Positions 1 to 8,450 of a DNA stretch of 64,000 bases are shown here, in pieces. Under the pieces are notes generated by a model, which worked only from the letters and a program-made list of their open reading frames with translations, did not search any database and had not been told where the DNA came from. Made by a program: the position numbers and the translations under genes. The DNA is from Prosthecobacter gellanilyticus (GTDB lineage Bacteria > Verrucomicrobiota > Verrucomicrobiia > Verrucomicrobiales > Verrucomicrobiaceae), in contig NZ_BKAG01000038.1 in assembly GCF_007992435.1 (NCBI RefSeq), positions 1 through 64,000 on the forward strand. The letters are read 5' to 3'. Numbering within the stretch: the first letter of the stretch is position 1; the number at the start of each line of letters is the position of its first letter.

Positions 1-34
1 TGAAGTCCGCGCTCCGGCGGCGCTGGAGACTTCA
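1..34. repeat. Inverted repeat upstream of the first sulfatase
   Basis: TGAAGTC at 1-7 is the exact reverse complement of GACTTCA at 28-34, with a GC-rich interior. It could be the hairpin of a gene that ends outside the window, or a dispersed palindrome. A related GC-rich stretch begins near 24940. Confidence 0.4.
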
Positions 35-86
35 GCATTTTGCATCTCTTGAAATCATCGGACGTTTGCGTCGTTACAGCGCGGCC

Positions 87-1898
87 ATGATCCGTCTCTT
101 CTCCTGTGCCTTACTCTCGCTGTGCTGCTCGGTGCTCTCCGGGGCGCAGCCGAACCTGCTCATCATCACCGCAGATGACATGAGCTGTGATTCCGTGGGT
201 GTGTATGGCTGCAAGCTGAAGGACACGACGCCGAACATGGACAAGCTGGCGGCGCAGAGCCTGCGGTTCAATCAAGCGCATGTGGTGGTGGGAAACTGCA
301 TGCCCTCGCGCAATGTGATGTGGTCGGGGAAGTATCCGCATAACAACGGGATCGAGGGCTTTGTCCCCATCCCGAGGGAGGAGAAGAAATATCCCGTGCT
401 GGGAGAGATCGTGAAGGACGCCGGATGGTTCACGGGCATTCGTCACAAGGTCAGCCACTCCACACCTTATTCACCGTTTCCGTGGGACATCGTGCTGGGT
501 GACGAGCGGAAGGACAATGCGAAGAACCCACCCTCCTGGGGCAAGGCCGCGACGACGGGCATTGAAGCCGCGAAGAAGGCCGGCAAGCCTTTCTGCCTGC
601 TGCTGAACATCGCGGATCCGCACAAGCCCTTCTATGCTGAGGGCAAAGGAGGCAAGACCATCCCGGATGACAATGTGCCGTCGCGTGTTTTCACGCCGGA
701 AGAGGTGCCGGTGCCGGGCTTTCTGCCGGATGATCCGATCGTGCGCAAAGAGCTCTCGCACTACTACTCCAGCGTGCGGCGTGCGGATGATTCGGTGGGT
801 GAGATCCTCGCCGCCTTGAAAGCTTCCGGCCAGGATGAGAACACCATCATCGTCTTCCTTTCGGATCATGGCATGCCGCTGCCCTTTGCGAAGACACAGC
901 TTTATCATCACAGCTCACGCACACCACTCATGATCCGCTGGCCCGGCGTGACGAAGGCGGGCGCTGTGGATGATGAGCACATGATCTCCACGGTGGATCT
1001 GCTGCCGACGATCCTCGACATGTTGCAGATCAAGCAGCCAGGCGGGTTTGACGGCTCTTCCTTTGCGGGCGTGCTGCGCGGCGAGAAGCAGCCTGAGCGC
1101 ACGATGGTCTTCAAGGAGCACAATGAAAACTCCGGCGGCCAGAACACACCCATGCGCGCGGTGCAGACGAAGGACTGGCTGTATATCTTCAGCCCGTGGT
1201 CGAACGGAAAGCGTATCATGACCGGCGCCACGAACGGCACCTCCACCTGCCGCCAGATGCGTGTCCTGGCGAAATCTAACGAACAGATCGCCGGTCGCAT
1301 CGATCTCTTTGATCATCGTGTGCCGGAGGAGGCTTATGAGGTGCGCTATGATCCGGATGCGCTGACGAACCTCATCGCGAAGCCGGAGAATGCCGCGCAG
1401 GTGGCGGCGCTGGAAAAGGCGCTGGAAGACTGGATGGTGCGCACGGGTGATCCGCTGCTGGAGGTGTTTCGCAAGCGTGAGGATGCGGCGTTTCGTGAGA
1501 GCTATATTTCAAATTTGGAGAAGCAGCAGGTGAGTCGCAAGGATCGCAAGGCTAACAAGGCGGAGATGAAGAAGGCCGCTGCTCCGAAGAAGCCTGCCGC
1601 GCTGATTTCACTCGAGCATCCTGAGTCTGTCACTCATGGTCAGAAAGCCATCGTGAAGCTCAAGCACAACCTGCCGGAAGATCTCGGCGAGAAGCCGATT
1701 CAAATCACCATCAAGGACGGCAGCGGAGCGCGCATCGAGCGCAAGGAGGTCATGGCCAGCGGCACGGGTGTGATCGAGGTGACCTTTGACATTCCCGCCG
1801 AGGTGAAGGGCAAAAAGATCAGCTTCGCGGGGCTGGTGGGTAAGAGCATCAAAGACACCTTGCAGCATCTGCAGTCAGAGCCGGTGCCGGTGGAGTAA
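87..1898 (+). CDS. Secreted sulfatase (formylglycine-dependent)
   Basis: Predicted arylsulfatase-family hydrolase of 603 aa, exported and probably acting on sulfated polysaccharide. Residues 1-20 form a signal peptide. The Asp pair at 30-31 in LLIITADD is the first metal-binding site. CMPSR at 71-75 is the C-x-P-S-R motif whose Cys is converted to formylglycine by a maturase. An SDHG metal motif lies near residue 257. After the sulfatase fold comes a Lys/Ala-rich linker (about 480-515) and a final ~90-residue stretch that looks like a beta-sandwich, an unusual extension. The ATG at 87 was chosen because the signal peptide starts there; a TTG at 66 would add seven residues before it. The exact substrate cannot be read from sequence. 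Confidence 0.9.
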   Translation: MIRLFSCALLSLCCSVLSGAQPNLLIITADDMSCDSVGVYGCKLKDTTPNMDKLAAQSLRFNQAHVVVGNCMPSRNVMWSGKYPHNNGIEGFVPIPREEKKYPVLGEIVKDAGWFTGIRHKVSHSTPYSPFPWDIVLGDERKDNAKNPPSWGKAATTGIEAAKKAGKPFCLLLNIADPHKPFYAEGKGGKTIPDDNVPSRVFTPEEVPVPGFLPDDPIVRKELSHYYSSVRRADDSVGEILAALKASGQDENTIIVFLSDHGMPLPFAKTQLYHHSSRTPLMIRWPGVTKAGAVDDEHMISTVDLLPTILDMLQIKQPGGFDGSSFAGVLRGEKQPERTMVFKEHNENSGGQNTPMRAVQTKDWLYIFSPWSNGKRIMTGATNGTSTCRQMRVLAKSNEQIAGRIDLFDHRVPEEAYEVRYDPDALTNLIAKPENAAQVAALEKALEDWMVRTGDPLLEVFRKREDAAFRESYISNLEKQQVSRKDRKANKAEMKKAAAPKKPAALISLEHPESVTHGQKAIVKLKHNLPEDLGEKPIQITIKDGSGARIERKEVMASGTGVIEVTFDIPAEVKGKKISFAGLVGKSIKDTLQHLQSEPVPVE

Positions 1899-1900
1899 TG

Positions 1901-1985
1901 AAAGTGGGACAGGTTTGCAACCTGTCTGCGCGCCAACACCTGCAACGCTGCGAACAGGAAACAGATTGAAAACCTGTTCCACTTT
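1901..1985. repeat. Imperfect 16-bp inverted repeat after the sulfatase
   Basis: AAAGTGGGACAGGTTT (1901-1916) and AAACCTGTTCCACTTT (1970-1985) are reverse complements with one mismatch. A smaller palindrome, GACAGGTT-TGC-AACCTGTC, sits at 1907-1925. The element starts 3 bp after the sulfatase stop and abuts the first ATPase-associated palindrome. It may double as a terminator structure. Confidence 0.6.
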
Positions 1986-2037
1986 GTCGATTTCGTGCCT
2001 GAACATCGTGCATAATTCCAGGCACCAAATCAACCAA
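1984..2037. repeat. ATPase-associated palindrome H1
   Basis: Left arm 1984-2001 (core GTCGATTTCGTGCCTG), right arm 2019-2037 (core CAGGCACCAAATCAAC). First of five related hairpins around the ATPase gene. The arms differ at one position in the core (C form on the left, G form on the right). Confidence 0.85.
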
Positions 2038-2090
2038 ATGTCGATTTGGTGCCTGAAGTTTCGGGGATTTTTCAGGCACGAAATCGACAT
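2038..2090. repeat. ATPase-associated palindrome H2
   Basis: Left arm 2038-2057, right arm 2071-2090, core GTCGATTTGGTGCCTGAA against TTCAGGCACGAAATCGAC. It follows H1 directly and ends 8 bp beyond the ATPase stop codon. The single internal mismatch (G form left, C form right) is the mirror of that in H1. Confidence 0.85.
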
Positions 2091-2098
2091 CGGCTGCC

Positions 2099-3538
2099 TC
2101 ACGCCTTCCTCATCAGGCCTTCCATGGGCACCAGGAAGTCGAACTCATCACGTTCTTCGATGCCTGAGGCGAGCTCGCCGGTGTAGATGAGACCGGTGCG
2201 GACGGAGTGGCCTTGGGGGAGCTTGAGGCGGGTGATCTTTTCATTCACCTCGTCGACGACAGCAGCTCCGATCTGAGGGCGCATCTTGATCTCGAAGACA
2301 TAGAGGCAGCGGCGGGTGCGGATGAGCAGGTCAATCTGGCAGCCTTTGCGGCGAAGGGTCTGCTTCTGATGGTAAGGGCCGGCGTTGAGCACGAGCTTCT
2401 TGTCCAGACCGATGTGGGAGAGCAGGATGTCCAGGTTCGCATGGACGAGGTTCTCGAGCTGAAGGCCGAGGATGCTGTCCCAACCCGGCAGCTTCTCCAG
2501 CGCGGTGTTTTTGAGCAAACCCTTCGCGATGCGTGATTTCACGGGATCCACATATTTCAGGTAGAAGCGCAGGTAGTTGTCCGAGAGACGGTAGCGCGCA
2601 TCACGCGGGCGGCTCTGGCCGGTCTCAGGATCAAAAGGAATGTCGCGGGTGATGAAGCCTGCTTGCTCGAGTTCGCTGAGCGATCCGCTGAGGCTGCCAC
2701 CACGGGCACGCTCGAGTTCCTCGCTGATCTGGTCCACGCTGTGGGAGCCGTCCACCAGGGTGCGCACGATCTCGCGATAGGTCTCGGCACGGCGGGTGAA
2801 AATATCGTGGAAGATGCTGTCGAACTCGTTGAAGAGCATCCCGGAAGGATGAAAGCAGAGATCCGCAATATTTTGTTCGGCAGTGCGCGCGGGATTGATC
2901 TCCTCAAGGTAGCGCGGCACGCCGCCGGTGACGGCCAGGAGGCGGAGCTTTTCCACCGGGCTGATGCGTGATCCGCGCCTGCCCCAGAACTGCACGCAAT
3001 CAGGAAGCGTGAGCGGGCCCAGGCGGAACTGCCAGGAGCAGCGGCCGACGAAGCCGGTGTTGTTGAGGATGTTTTGCTCGATCCAGGATGACACAGAGCC
3101 GCAGAGCACCACGACCAGCCGCTGGCGTTTGGAAAAAAGAGTGTCCCAGGCAGTCTTGAGATGTCCGGGGAAGTCCGCATCACCAATGGCCATCCAGGAG
3201 ATTTCATCCAGCAGGATCACGACGGTGCCGCTGGCCGGGATCTGGCTGGCCAGGAGCTGGAAGGCGGTGGGCCAGCCATCGAGGTGGACCTTGGGAGCCT
3301 TGGTCTGTTTCGCGAGCTGATCCGCAAAGGCATCCAGCTGGGCCTGGCGGTTGATGTCCTCACGCGGAGGCAGGCCCATGAAGCTGAGGAAATAGTCCGC
3401 CTCCTGCGCGCATTCGGTGATGAAGCGGCTCTTGCCGATGCGCCGGCGGCCCTGGCATGTCACGAGAGAGGCGGTTCTCTTTTGAAGAAGCCTCCTGAAC
3501 TCCTCACGCTCCGCGCTGCGGCCAATATAACCGTCCAT
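2099..3538 (-). CDS. Archaeal-type AAA ATPase fused to a DUF234-like nuclease domain
   Basis: 479-aa predicted P-loop ATPase of the archaeal ATPase (PF01637-like) type. Walker A is GRRRIGKS at 30-37 and Walker B is VVILLDE ending at D111-E112. A winged-helix-like middle region follows. The C-terminal domain (about 400-479) contains D403...E416-I-K418, the spacing expected of the PD-(D/E)xK-like DUF234 fold, so a nuclease activity is possible. A start at 3607 would translate palindromic DNA; the ATG at 3538 gives the family-like N-terminus MDGYIGRSAERE, so it is preferred. There is no operon partner, and the gene sits alone between five copies of one palindrome family. Biological role unknown; a selfish or mobile unit is an inference. 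Confidence 0.85.
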   Translation of the reverse strand: MDGYIGRSAEREEFRRLLQKRTASLVTCQGRRRIGKSRFITECAQEADYFLSFMGLPPREDINRQAQLDAFADQLAKQTKAPKVHLDGWPTAFQLLASQIPASGTVVILLDEISWMAIGDADFPGHLKTAWDTLFSKRQRLVVVLCGSVSSWIEQNILNNTGFVGRCSWQFRLGPLTLPDCVQFWGRRGSRISPVEKLRLLAVTGGVPRYLEEINPARTAEQNIADLCFHPSGMLFNEFDSIFHDIFTRRAETYREIVRTLVDGSHSVDQISEELERARGGSLSGSLSELEQAGFITRDIPFDPETGQSRPRDARYRLSDNYLRFYLKYVDPVKSRIAKGLLKNTALEKLPGWDSILGLQLENLVHANLDILLSHIGLDKKLVLNAGPYHQKQTLRRKGCQIDLLIRTRRCLYVFEIKMRPQIGAAVVDEVNEKITRLKLPQGHSVRTGLIYTGELASGIEERDEFDFLVPMEGLMRKA

Positions 3539-3546
3539 GATATGAA

Positions 3547-3599
3547 ATGTCGATTTGGTGCCTGAAAAACTGGCCATACTTTTGGCACGAAATCGACAT
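3547..3599. repeat. ATPase-associated palindrome H3
   Basis: Left arm 3547-3566, right arm 3580-3599 (slightly degenerate on the loop side). It lies 8 bp upstream of the ATPase ATG, so the mRNA leader or promoter of that gene overlaps it. Same internal G/C-form mismatch as H2. Confidence 0.85.
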
Positions 3600-3600
3600 G

Positions 3601-3651
3601 ATGTCAATTTGGTGCCTGAAAGTGACGCCCTTTTCCAGGCACCAAATCAAC
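3601..3651. repeat. ATPase-associated palindrome H4
   Basis: Left arm 3601-3620, right arm 3633-3651. The most divergent copy: it has GTCAATTT instead of GTCGATTT. It is the only copy whose two arms match at the otherwise conserved mismatch position. Confidence 0.85.
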
Positions 3652-3654
3652 TAA

Positions 3655-3707
3655 TTGTCGATTTCGTGCCTGGAAAATAAATGAAAGTTCAGGCACCAAA
3701 TCGACAT
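3655..3707. repeat. ATPase-associated palindrome H5
   Basis: Left arm 3655-3673 (C form), right arm 3688-3707 (G form). The right arm ends on the first base of the stop codon of the convergently placed O-antigen ligase-like gene, which marks the outer boundary of the repeat block. Confidence 0.85.
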
Positions 3708-5602
3708 CAGCGGGCCGGAGGCTGCGCGCGCATCAGGGCGGCGTGCTCCAGCATGAGGCGGTAGCTGCTCAGCCAGTTGGCCGTGTCTCCCTGGTTCATG
3801 GCCCAGGAGTCGCGAGCCCAGAGGTAGGCGGCTTCGGCCTTCTCCCAGTCACCCAGACGATGCCAGTGAATGCCTAGGGCCACACGCGGCTCCTCATGAT
3901 GCGGGGCGAGCTTGATGGACTCATGGATGGCGGCGAGCGCATCATCATAACGGCCGACGGCATCATAGGCATCCGCTAGGGCGAGGTCGTATAAGTGGTT
4001 ATACGGATTGAGCGAGATGGCGTGCTCGAGGTCGTCGATGACTTGTTTCAGCGCGGGGCTGTCTGGGGCGCGATCCTTGTCGGTGAGGGTGTCGAGCACA
4101 GCGAGGCCGCGCTGGTAAAAGACCTCGCCATTGGTGGGGTCGAGACGCACAGCGTCATCGAGATGGGCTTTGCGAGCAGGGGCGTCTTTGCGCGCCTCAG
4201 CGAGCTGAGCCTGGGTGAGCGCCATGTCGCCACGGCCATAGCACCAGGCACCGGCGAGAAGGGCGATCGAGGCGATGCCGAGGGTGATCTTGGTCAGCAC
4301 GCGCACTCCAGGCAGGCGGAGGAGCGGACGCTGCATCTGCTCAAAGCCAGGATTCGCCAGTACACCCAGCAGCAAGGCGCCCGTGAGCGCGGTGGCGGGC
4401 ACGTGGTAGTGAAACTCAAACAGCGCATGCACCAGGGTGGCTGCGATCGCGGCTAGCGCGCCGAGGCAGAGCGCGAGGTTCATGCTCAAGACCCGTCCGC
4501 TGTTGAGGAAGCGCTCACGCACAAACCAGCGCAGGTAGCGACAGCCGTTCAGGATGTGAGCGAGGACCAGCAGCAGCAGCATGCCGACACCGATCCAGCC
4601 GTAGTCGGCGAGCAGTTGAAAGTGCTCGTTATGCGCAAAGAGCGGCTCAGGAGCCCATTGCGGAAGCTTGTCAGAGCGCAGGCGCGTGCCGCCATCATAA
4701 AACATGCGCGCCCCGGCTCCGGTGAGCGGATGCTCCGCATTCTGGCGGATGGCGGACTCCCAGATGCCCAGGCGGATGTCACTGGTCATGGCGAGGCGTT
4801 CAGTTCGTCCGCGGAGGTATTCCTCATTCACCTTCCACAGCACTGCACCGCAGAGAAGGCTCATCACAATGCCGCCACCGAGCAGGCTCCAGAACATGTG
4901 GCGCTGGGTCTGCCAGATCATCCACAGGGCGAGCATGGCAAAGACAAAACTGCCCGCCACAAGTCCGAAGAGGGCGCCACGGCTGACCGTGAGAGACATG
5001 CCCACGGCCATGGCCACGCAGCAGAAGGCCAGCCAGAGCTTGAGCACTGAGCCGCCACGACCAAAGCAGAGCCAGCCGGCGGAGAGGAAGAGCGCCACGG
5101 AAAGAAAGGCAGCGAGGTGGTTGGCATTGGCAAAGAAGCCGCCGATGCGCCCGGGCTCCGCAGGCCGCAGGAAGTGCGGCACGACATGGAAGCCCCAGTT
5201 TCCCGAGAGATGAATGGAACCCACAGCGAGGTTTCCCATGACGAGCAGCAGCAGCACGGCGAGCCAAGCCATGCGCCAGCGCGGATGACTGGCCGCGGTG
5301 ACGGTGAGGATGTAGGTGACGAGACAGCCGAGCAGGATGATGGCGTCTTCGCGCGCATAGGCACTGACGGGAGAGCACACGGCGCGACCGATCATGTAGG
5401 CGGCAAAGGCCAGCGTGGTGGCGAGGCAGACATCACTCGGTGGAAAGAGGATGCGAAGACGCCAGCGCAGAGTCGCGAACAAGCCTGCGATGCCGAGCAG
5501 GATGGCTCCAGGCCAGAAAAACAGCAGGCGTGTTTCCGTGCCGAGCACGCCTGTGACGAGCAGGGCGAGGAGGAAGAGGACAAGCGCGGCGGTTTGCAGC
5601 AT
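3707..5602 (-). CDS. O-antigen ligase/Wzy-like membrane protein with C-terminal TPRs
   Basis: 631-aa polytopic membrane protein. Residues 1-~445 hold about ten to twelve hydrophobic segments. The Wzy_C/O-antigen ligase signature is visible: GGFFANANHLAAFL, then a TVSRGALFGL segment. The last ~170 residues are soluble and read as tetratricopeptide repeats, for example the region with YDLALADAYDAVGRYDDAL and RVALGIHWHRLGDWEKAEA. Such fusions act in polymerisation or transfer of surface polysaccharide to lipid A, or in protein O-glycosylation. A GT9 heptosyltransferase-like gene nearby (7443-8447) fits an envelope-polysaccharide role, but the two are not adjacent. Sugar specificity cannot be read. 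Confidence 0.75.
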   Translation of the reverse strand: MLQTAALVLFLLALLVTGVLGTETRLLFFWPGAILLGIAGLFATLRWRLRILFPPSDVCLATTLAFAAYMIGRAVCSPVSAYAREDAIILLGCLVTYILTVTAASHPRWRMAWLAVLLLLVMGNLAVGSIHLSGNWGFHVVPHFLRPAEPGRIGGFFANANHLAAFLSVALFLSAGWLCFGRGGSVLKLWLAFCCVAMAVGMSLTVSRGALFGLVAGSFVFAMLALWMIWQTQRHMFWSLLGGGIVMSLLCGAVLWKVNEEYLRGRTERLAMTSDIRLGIWESAIRQNAEHPLTGAGARMFYDGGTRLRSDKLPQWAPEPLFAHNEHFQLLADYGWIGVGMLLLLVLAHILNGCRYLRWFVRERFLNSGRVLSMNLALCLGALAAIAATLVHALFEFHYHVPATALTGALLLGVLANPGFEQMQRPLLRLPGVRVLTKITLGIASIALLAGAWCYGRGDMALTQAQLAEARKDAPARKAHLDDAVRLDPTNGEVFYQRGLAVLDTLTDKDRAPDSPALKQVIDDLEHAISLNPYNHLYDLALADAYDAVGRYDDALAAIHESIKLAPHHEEPRVALGIHWHRLGDWEKAEAAYLWARDSWAMNQGDTANWLSSYRLMLEHAALMRAQPPAR

Positions 5603-5658
5603 GGGCAGGATTTACAGGGCGGACTTGGGCGGTGCAAGACAAGTCGGGAAGCACTGAA

Positions 5659-5686
5659 TTTTAACCGCAGATCACGCAGAGGGCAC
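5659..5686. repeat. Dispersed 28-bp repeat, copy 1
   Basis: TTTTAACCGCAG followed by ATCACGCAGAGGGCAC. The reverse complement of this 28-mer recurs at 22543-22570 with one difference. Related (A)CCACAGAGGACACGGAG stretches are found near 62150 and 63022. Confidence 0.6.
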
Positions 5687-5706
5687 CGATGATTGAGCAA
5701 CAGAAA

Positions 5707-5732
5707 GCGCAGCCCCCTTTCGAGGGCTGCGC
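5707..5732 (-). terminator. Rho-independent terminator of the di-haem gene
   Basis: GCGCAGCCC (5707-5715) pairs with GGGCTGCGC (5724-5732). On the minus strand the stem is followed by TTTCTG. It lies 42 bp beyond the stop of the 5775-7268 gene. Confidence 0.65.
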
Positions 5733-5774
5733 CAGCCTATGGTACCAACTTATGCGTTAACACACCTTGTGCAC

Positions 5775-7268
5775 TCACAAGGAATTGATGAACTCGATCA
5801 ACTGCTGCCGCTCCGCCGCGGTGAGCTGGGTGTAGCGGGTGCGTGAGGCGAGGCCCTCGCCATCATGGGCGCGGACGGCTGCATCGATCGAGGGAGCACG
5901 ACCATCATGCAGATAGGGTGCGCTGACACGCACGCCCCAGAGCGGAGCGGTTTTCATTTCACGAGCACCTGCGTCTGCCTGCACGATGCCGTCACCGAGA
6001 CGGCCCATGTCATGCAGCAGCAGGTCGGAATACAGAGCCACTTCCTTTTCGCTGAGCGCGGCGATGACGTTCACTCCCGTGGTCATGCTGGGTGTGTGGC
6101 ACACCGCGCAGCCGGTGGAGGTGAAGAGCGCCTGGCCAGCCGTGGCATTCGCCGTCAAGGCACGTGGTGGCAGCGGTGCCAGCAGGCGCATGAAGTCCGC
6201 GCTGTGGTCGATGTCCGCCTTGCCGGTCACGGGATCGATGGTGTCCTCGGGATCATTCACGCGGTCATGCGTGGCCAGCACATCCGCCTTGCCATTCGGC
6301 GCATTCTCCGTGGGGAAGAAGCGGCTGGTGATGCCCATCTCATTGACATAAGCATCTGCAGAGAAGGCAAGCAGCGTGGCCTGCTGGGCCTTCCAGCCGA
6401 AGCGTCCGACACGCTCATCACCCGTGGTCACGTCCGTGATGATGGCGGCACGGCCGAGCACGCCGTCAGGTTTGCCAGCGACTTCCCCCGCGAGGATGGT
6501 CTCATCCGGAATCGCTTCGATGAGGCCGAGGCCAAACAGCGCGGTGGTCTGGCGCCGCACAATCACATTCGCCTCGCGAGGCACGACCTCACGCGCGGCA
6601 GGGTGGATGGACATGTTCTGCAGCAGCGAGCCGCCGAGCGAGGCGAGCGGGTCAAAGATATCATTCGTTGTTCGGCCAAAGCGCGTGACGTTGATGGTGC
6701 CGGCTCCGCCGATGCCACCCTGCACATGGCAGGCCGCGCAGGAGTTGCGGTTAAAGATGGGGCCGAGACCTCCGGCGGCATCTTCGCGGTTGTTGAACTC
6801 CAGCCGACCATCCGCAAAAGCCACGAGATCAGCATTGCTCAAACCCGGAAGCGGATCGGCGGCGCGTGGCGGGCCACTGTGGCGTGCCATCATCTGATGC
6901 GGAGGCCGGCGGCGCTGAGAATTGCGCATGGGAGGAGGTCCTCCTTGGGGCGGCTGACCAGCGGTCGGTGGTTTCGGCGCACCGGCAGGAGGTTGCTGGC
7001 CCGCAGGAGGTTGTTGGCCGGCGGGAGGTTGTTGGCCGGCGGGAGGTTGTTGCCCGGCAGGAGGTTGTTGCCCGGCAGGAGGTTGTTGCCCGGCAGGAGG
7101 CTGCTGCCCAGCAGGAGGTTGCTGCCCTGCCACGGGTGGTTTTGGAGCACCAGCGGGTGGCTGCTGCCCTGGGGGTGGCGGCGGGCTGTCGGTGGTCTGA
7201 CCGAAGGTGATCCCGGCTACTGCGGTGAGCAGCAGGATGAGATGGTGAGGTCCGGTGGTAGGTTTCAT
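5775..7268 (-). CDS. Di-haem oxidoreductase-like c-type cytochrome with a QQPPAG repeat
   Basis: 497-aa exported protein with a signal peptide (1-23). Two CxxCH haem sites are present: CAACH 177-181 and CAVCH 387-391. The body, with an early FNRNSCAACH segment and a late TAPLWGVRVSAPYLHDGRA segment, matches the di-haem oxidoreductase (DHOR, PF06537) family related to bacterial cytochrome c peroxidases. Between the signal peptide and the first haem lies a Pro/Gln-rich linker with eight tandem QQPPAG hexapeptides (residues 49-96) plus one isolated copy at 35-40. This probably forms an extended spacer across the periplasm or wall. Electron donor and substrate are not evident. It stands as a single-gene unit with its own terminator. 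Confidence 0.85.
   Translation of the reverse strand: MKPTTGPHHLILLLTAVAGITFGQTTDSPPPPPGQQPPAGAPKPPVAGQQPPAGQQPPAGQQPPAGQQPPAGQQPPAGQQPPAGQQPPAGQQPPAGAPKPPTAGQPPQGGPPPMRNSQRRRPPHQMMARHSGPPRAADPLPGLSNADLVAFADGRLEFNNREDAAGGLGPIFNRNSCAACHVQGGIGGAGTINVTRFGRTTNDIFDPLASLGGSLLQNMSIHPAAREVVPREANVIVRRQTTALFGLGLIEAIPDETILAGEVAGKPDGVLGRAAIITDVTTGDERVGRFGWKAQQATLLAFSADAYVNEMGITSRFFPTENAPNGKADVLATHDRVNDPEDTIDPVTGKADIDHSADFMRLLAPLPPRALTANATAGQALFTSTGCAVCHTPSMTTGVNVIAALSEKEVALYSDLLLHDMGRLGDGIVQADAGAREMKTAPLWGVRVSAPYLHDGRAPSIDAAVRAHDGEGLASRTRYTQLTAAERQQLIEFINSL
6981..7124. repeat. Eight tandem 18-bp repeats inside the di-haem gene
   Basis: Eight nearly identical 18-bp units on the plus strand (type CCGGCAGGAGGTTGTTGC), each encoding QQPPAG on the minus strand. 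The perfect 18-bp period makes copy-number variation by slippage likely. Confidence 0.9.
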
Positions 7269-7442
7269 GGCTTGGGAGGTGCTGAATGTTTTGGGAAGTT
7301 ATTTTCCCTTTTTCAGCGCCTAACCTGATGTGGCCATGTGAAGGAATGATGATGCCTGACCCGGAGATTTGTTAAGGCTGGGTAAATGTGGTTAGACTTC
7401 CAGGCAGCCCTGGGAGGTCGTGCTAACCCAGCATCGCTCGCA

Positions 7443-8447
7443 TCAAAGCCTGCCCAGCACCCATCCGCCAATCTGCCTGGCGGCTTCGGGGGTGAGTTCG
7501 GACTCGGTGAGGACTTCCTGGTCGGTGAAATCCTGGCGATGAGAAATGCGACCTGCCTTCCAGACCCAGGCTTTCGGATTGTAGGGGCCGACTTTTCGCG
7601 GGTTGCTCCAGGTGTGGAGGCCTAACGTATTGTCATTTATGGCAGCGGCGATGTGCATGGGGCCGCTGTCCACACTGATGACCCAGCGTGCATGACGCAG
7701 GCAGGCGATGAGCTCGGCCAAAGAGGTGCGATGGCTGAAATCCGTGATGTGCGCACCGGTGGGGCGGGATTTGTCATCACTCATGCCGACAAGCACCACG
7801 GGATGCGGTGCGAGGGCATCACAAAGGGTCTGCAAGGCTTCGGGCGAGAGGGACTTCCCAGCTCCGCGTGACCATGGATGGAGGACAATGAGGTCGTCAC
7901 GCTGCGGCCAGTCAGAAGGAAGAGTGCCAGGAGCGAGAGGGAAGCTCAGGTGATCAGCATCAATGGTTAGGCCAAGTGCGCGGGGCAGGGTGAGGTAGCG
8001 GTCGACGGCATGTGCGGATGCATCCACCGGGATCACGTGGTCATGCATGAGCCGGGCACCTTCGCGGGAATCCGAGAGGCCGAGAATGGGACGTGCGCGG
8101 CTGGCACGGGAGAGCACGGCGCTGCGGAGGAGGCCCTGGAAGTCGAGCACAAGCTCGGGCTGGGTTTGGCCGGGCAGGGTGGCACGGGCCCAGCGCGCGG
8201 CTTTGAAGATGGCGGTGAGGCCACGGAAGCTCTTGCGGGGAAAGGCGATGACTTCATCGAGCCACGGGGCGCCTTGGAGAAGAGGAGTCCACTCGGTGTT
8301 CGCCACCCAGCGGATGCGCAGATGCGGGTGCGCATGCTTGATGGCATGCACGGCAGGCAGCGTGTGCACGATGTCTCCCAGCGAGCTGGGTTTGACGATC
8401 AGGACTGATCGAAAATCCGCGAGGTTGGGCAACGCGGTGTCAGTCAT
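7443..8447 (-). CDS. Glycosyltransferase family 9 (heptosyltransferase-like)
   Basis: 334-aa GT9/WaaC-WaaF-type enzyme. The N-terminus LIVKPSSLGDIVHTLPAV is the classic GT9 nucleotide-sugar fold entry. A second half motif, HPWSRGAGKSLS (about 195-206), and VISVDSGPMHIAAA (about 258-271) are the donor-binding elements of this family. It likely transfers a heptose or similar sugar to lipid A core in the cytoplasm. The start is 3 bp after the stop of the upstream metallophosphatase (8451-9173), so the two form an operon. The acceptor is not predictable, and verrucomicrobial LPS cores are poorly known, so the name is kept general. Confidence 0.85.
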   Translation of the reverse strand: MTDTALPNLADFRSVLIVKPSSLGDIVHTLPAVHAIKHAHPHLRIRWVANTEWTPLLQGAPWLDEVIAFPRKSFRGLTAIFKAARWARATLPGQTQPELVLDFQGLLRSAVLSRASRARPILGLSDSREGARLMHDHVIPVDASAHAVDRYLTLPRALGLTIDADHLSFPLAPGTLPSDWPQRDDLIVLHPWSRGAGKSLSPEALQTLCDALAPHPVVLVGMSDDKSRPTGAHITDFSHRTSLAELIACLRHARWVISVDSGPMHIAAAINDNTLGLHTWSNPRKVGPYNPKAWVWKAGRISHRQDFTDQEVLTESELTPEAARQIGGWVLGRL

Positions 8448-8450
8448 GGG

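Noticed and set aside
3538-3607. N-terminal extension of the ATPase from an ATG at 3607
   Set aside because: The added residues are translated palindrome DNA (H3). The family-like start is at 3538.
1984-3707. CRISPR-like spacing of the repeats near the ATPase gene
   Set aside because: The repeats are paired inverted arms of variable form, with hairpin loops of about 12-17 bp and no uniform spacers. No cas gene is present.
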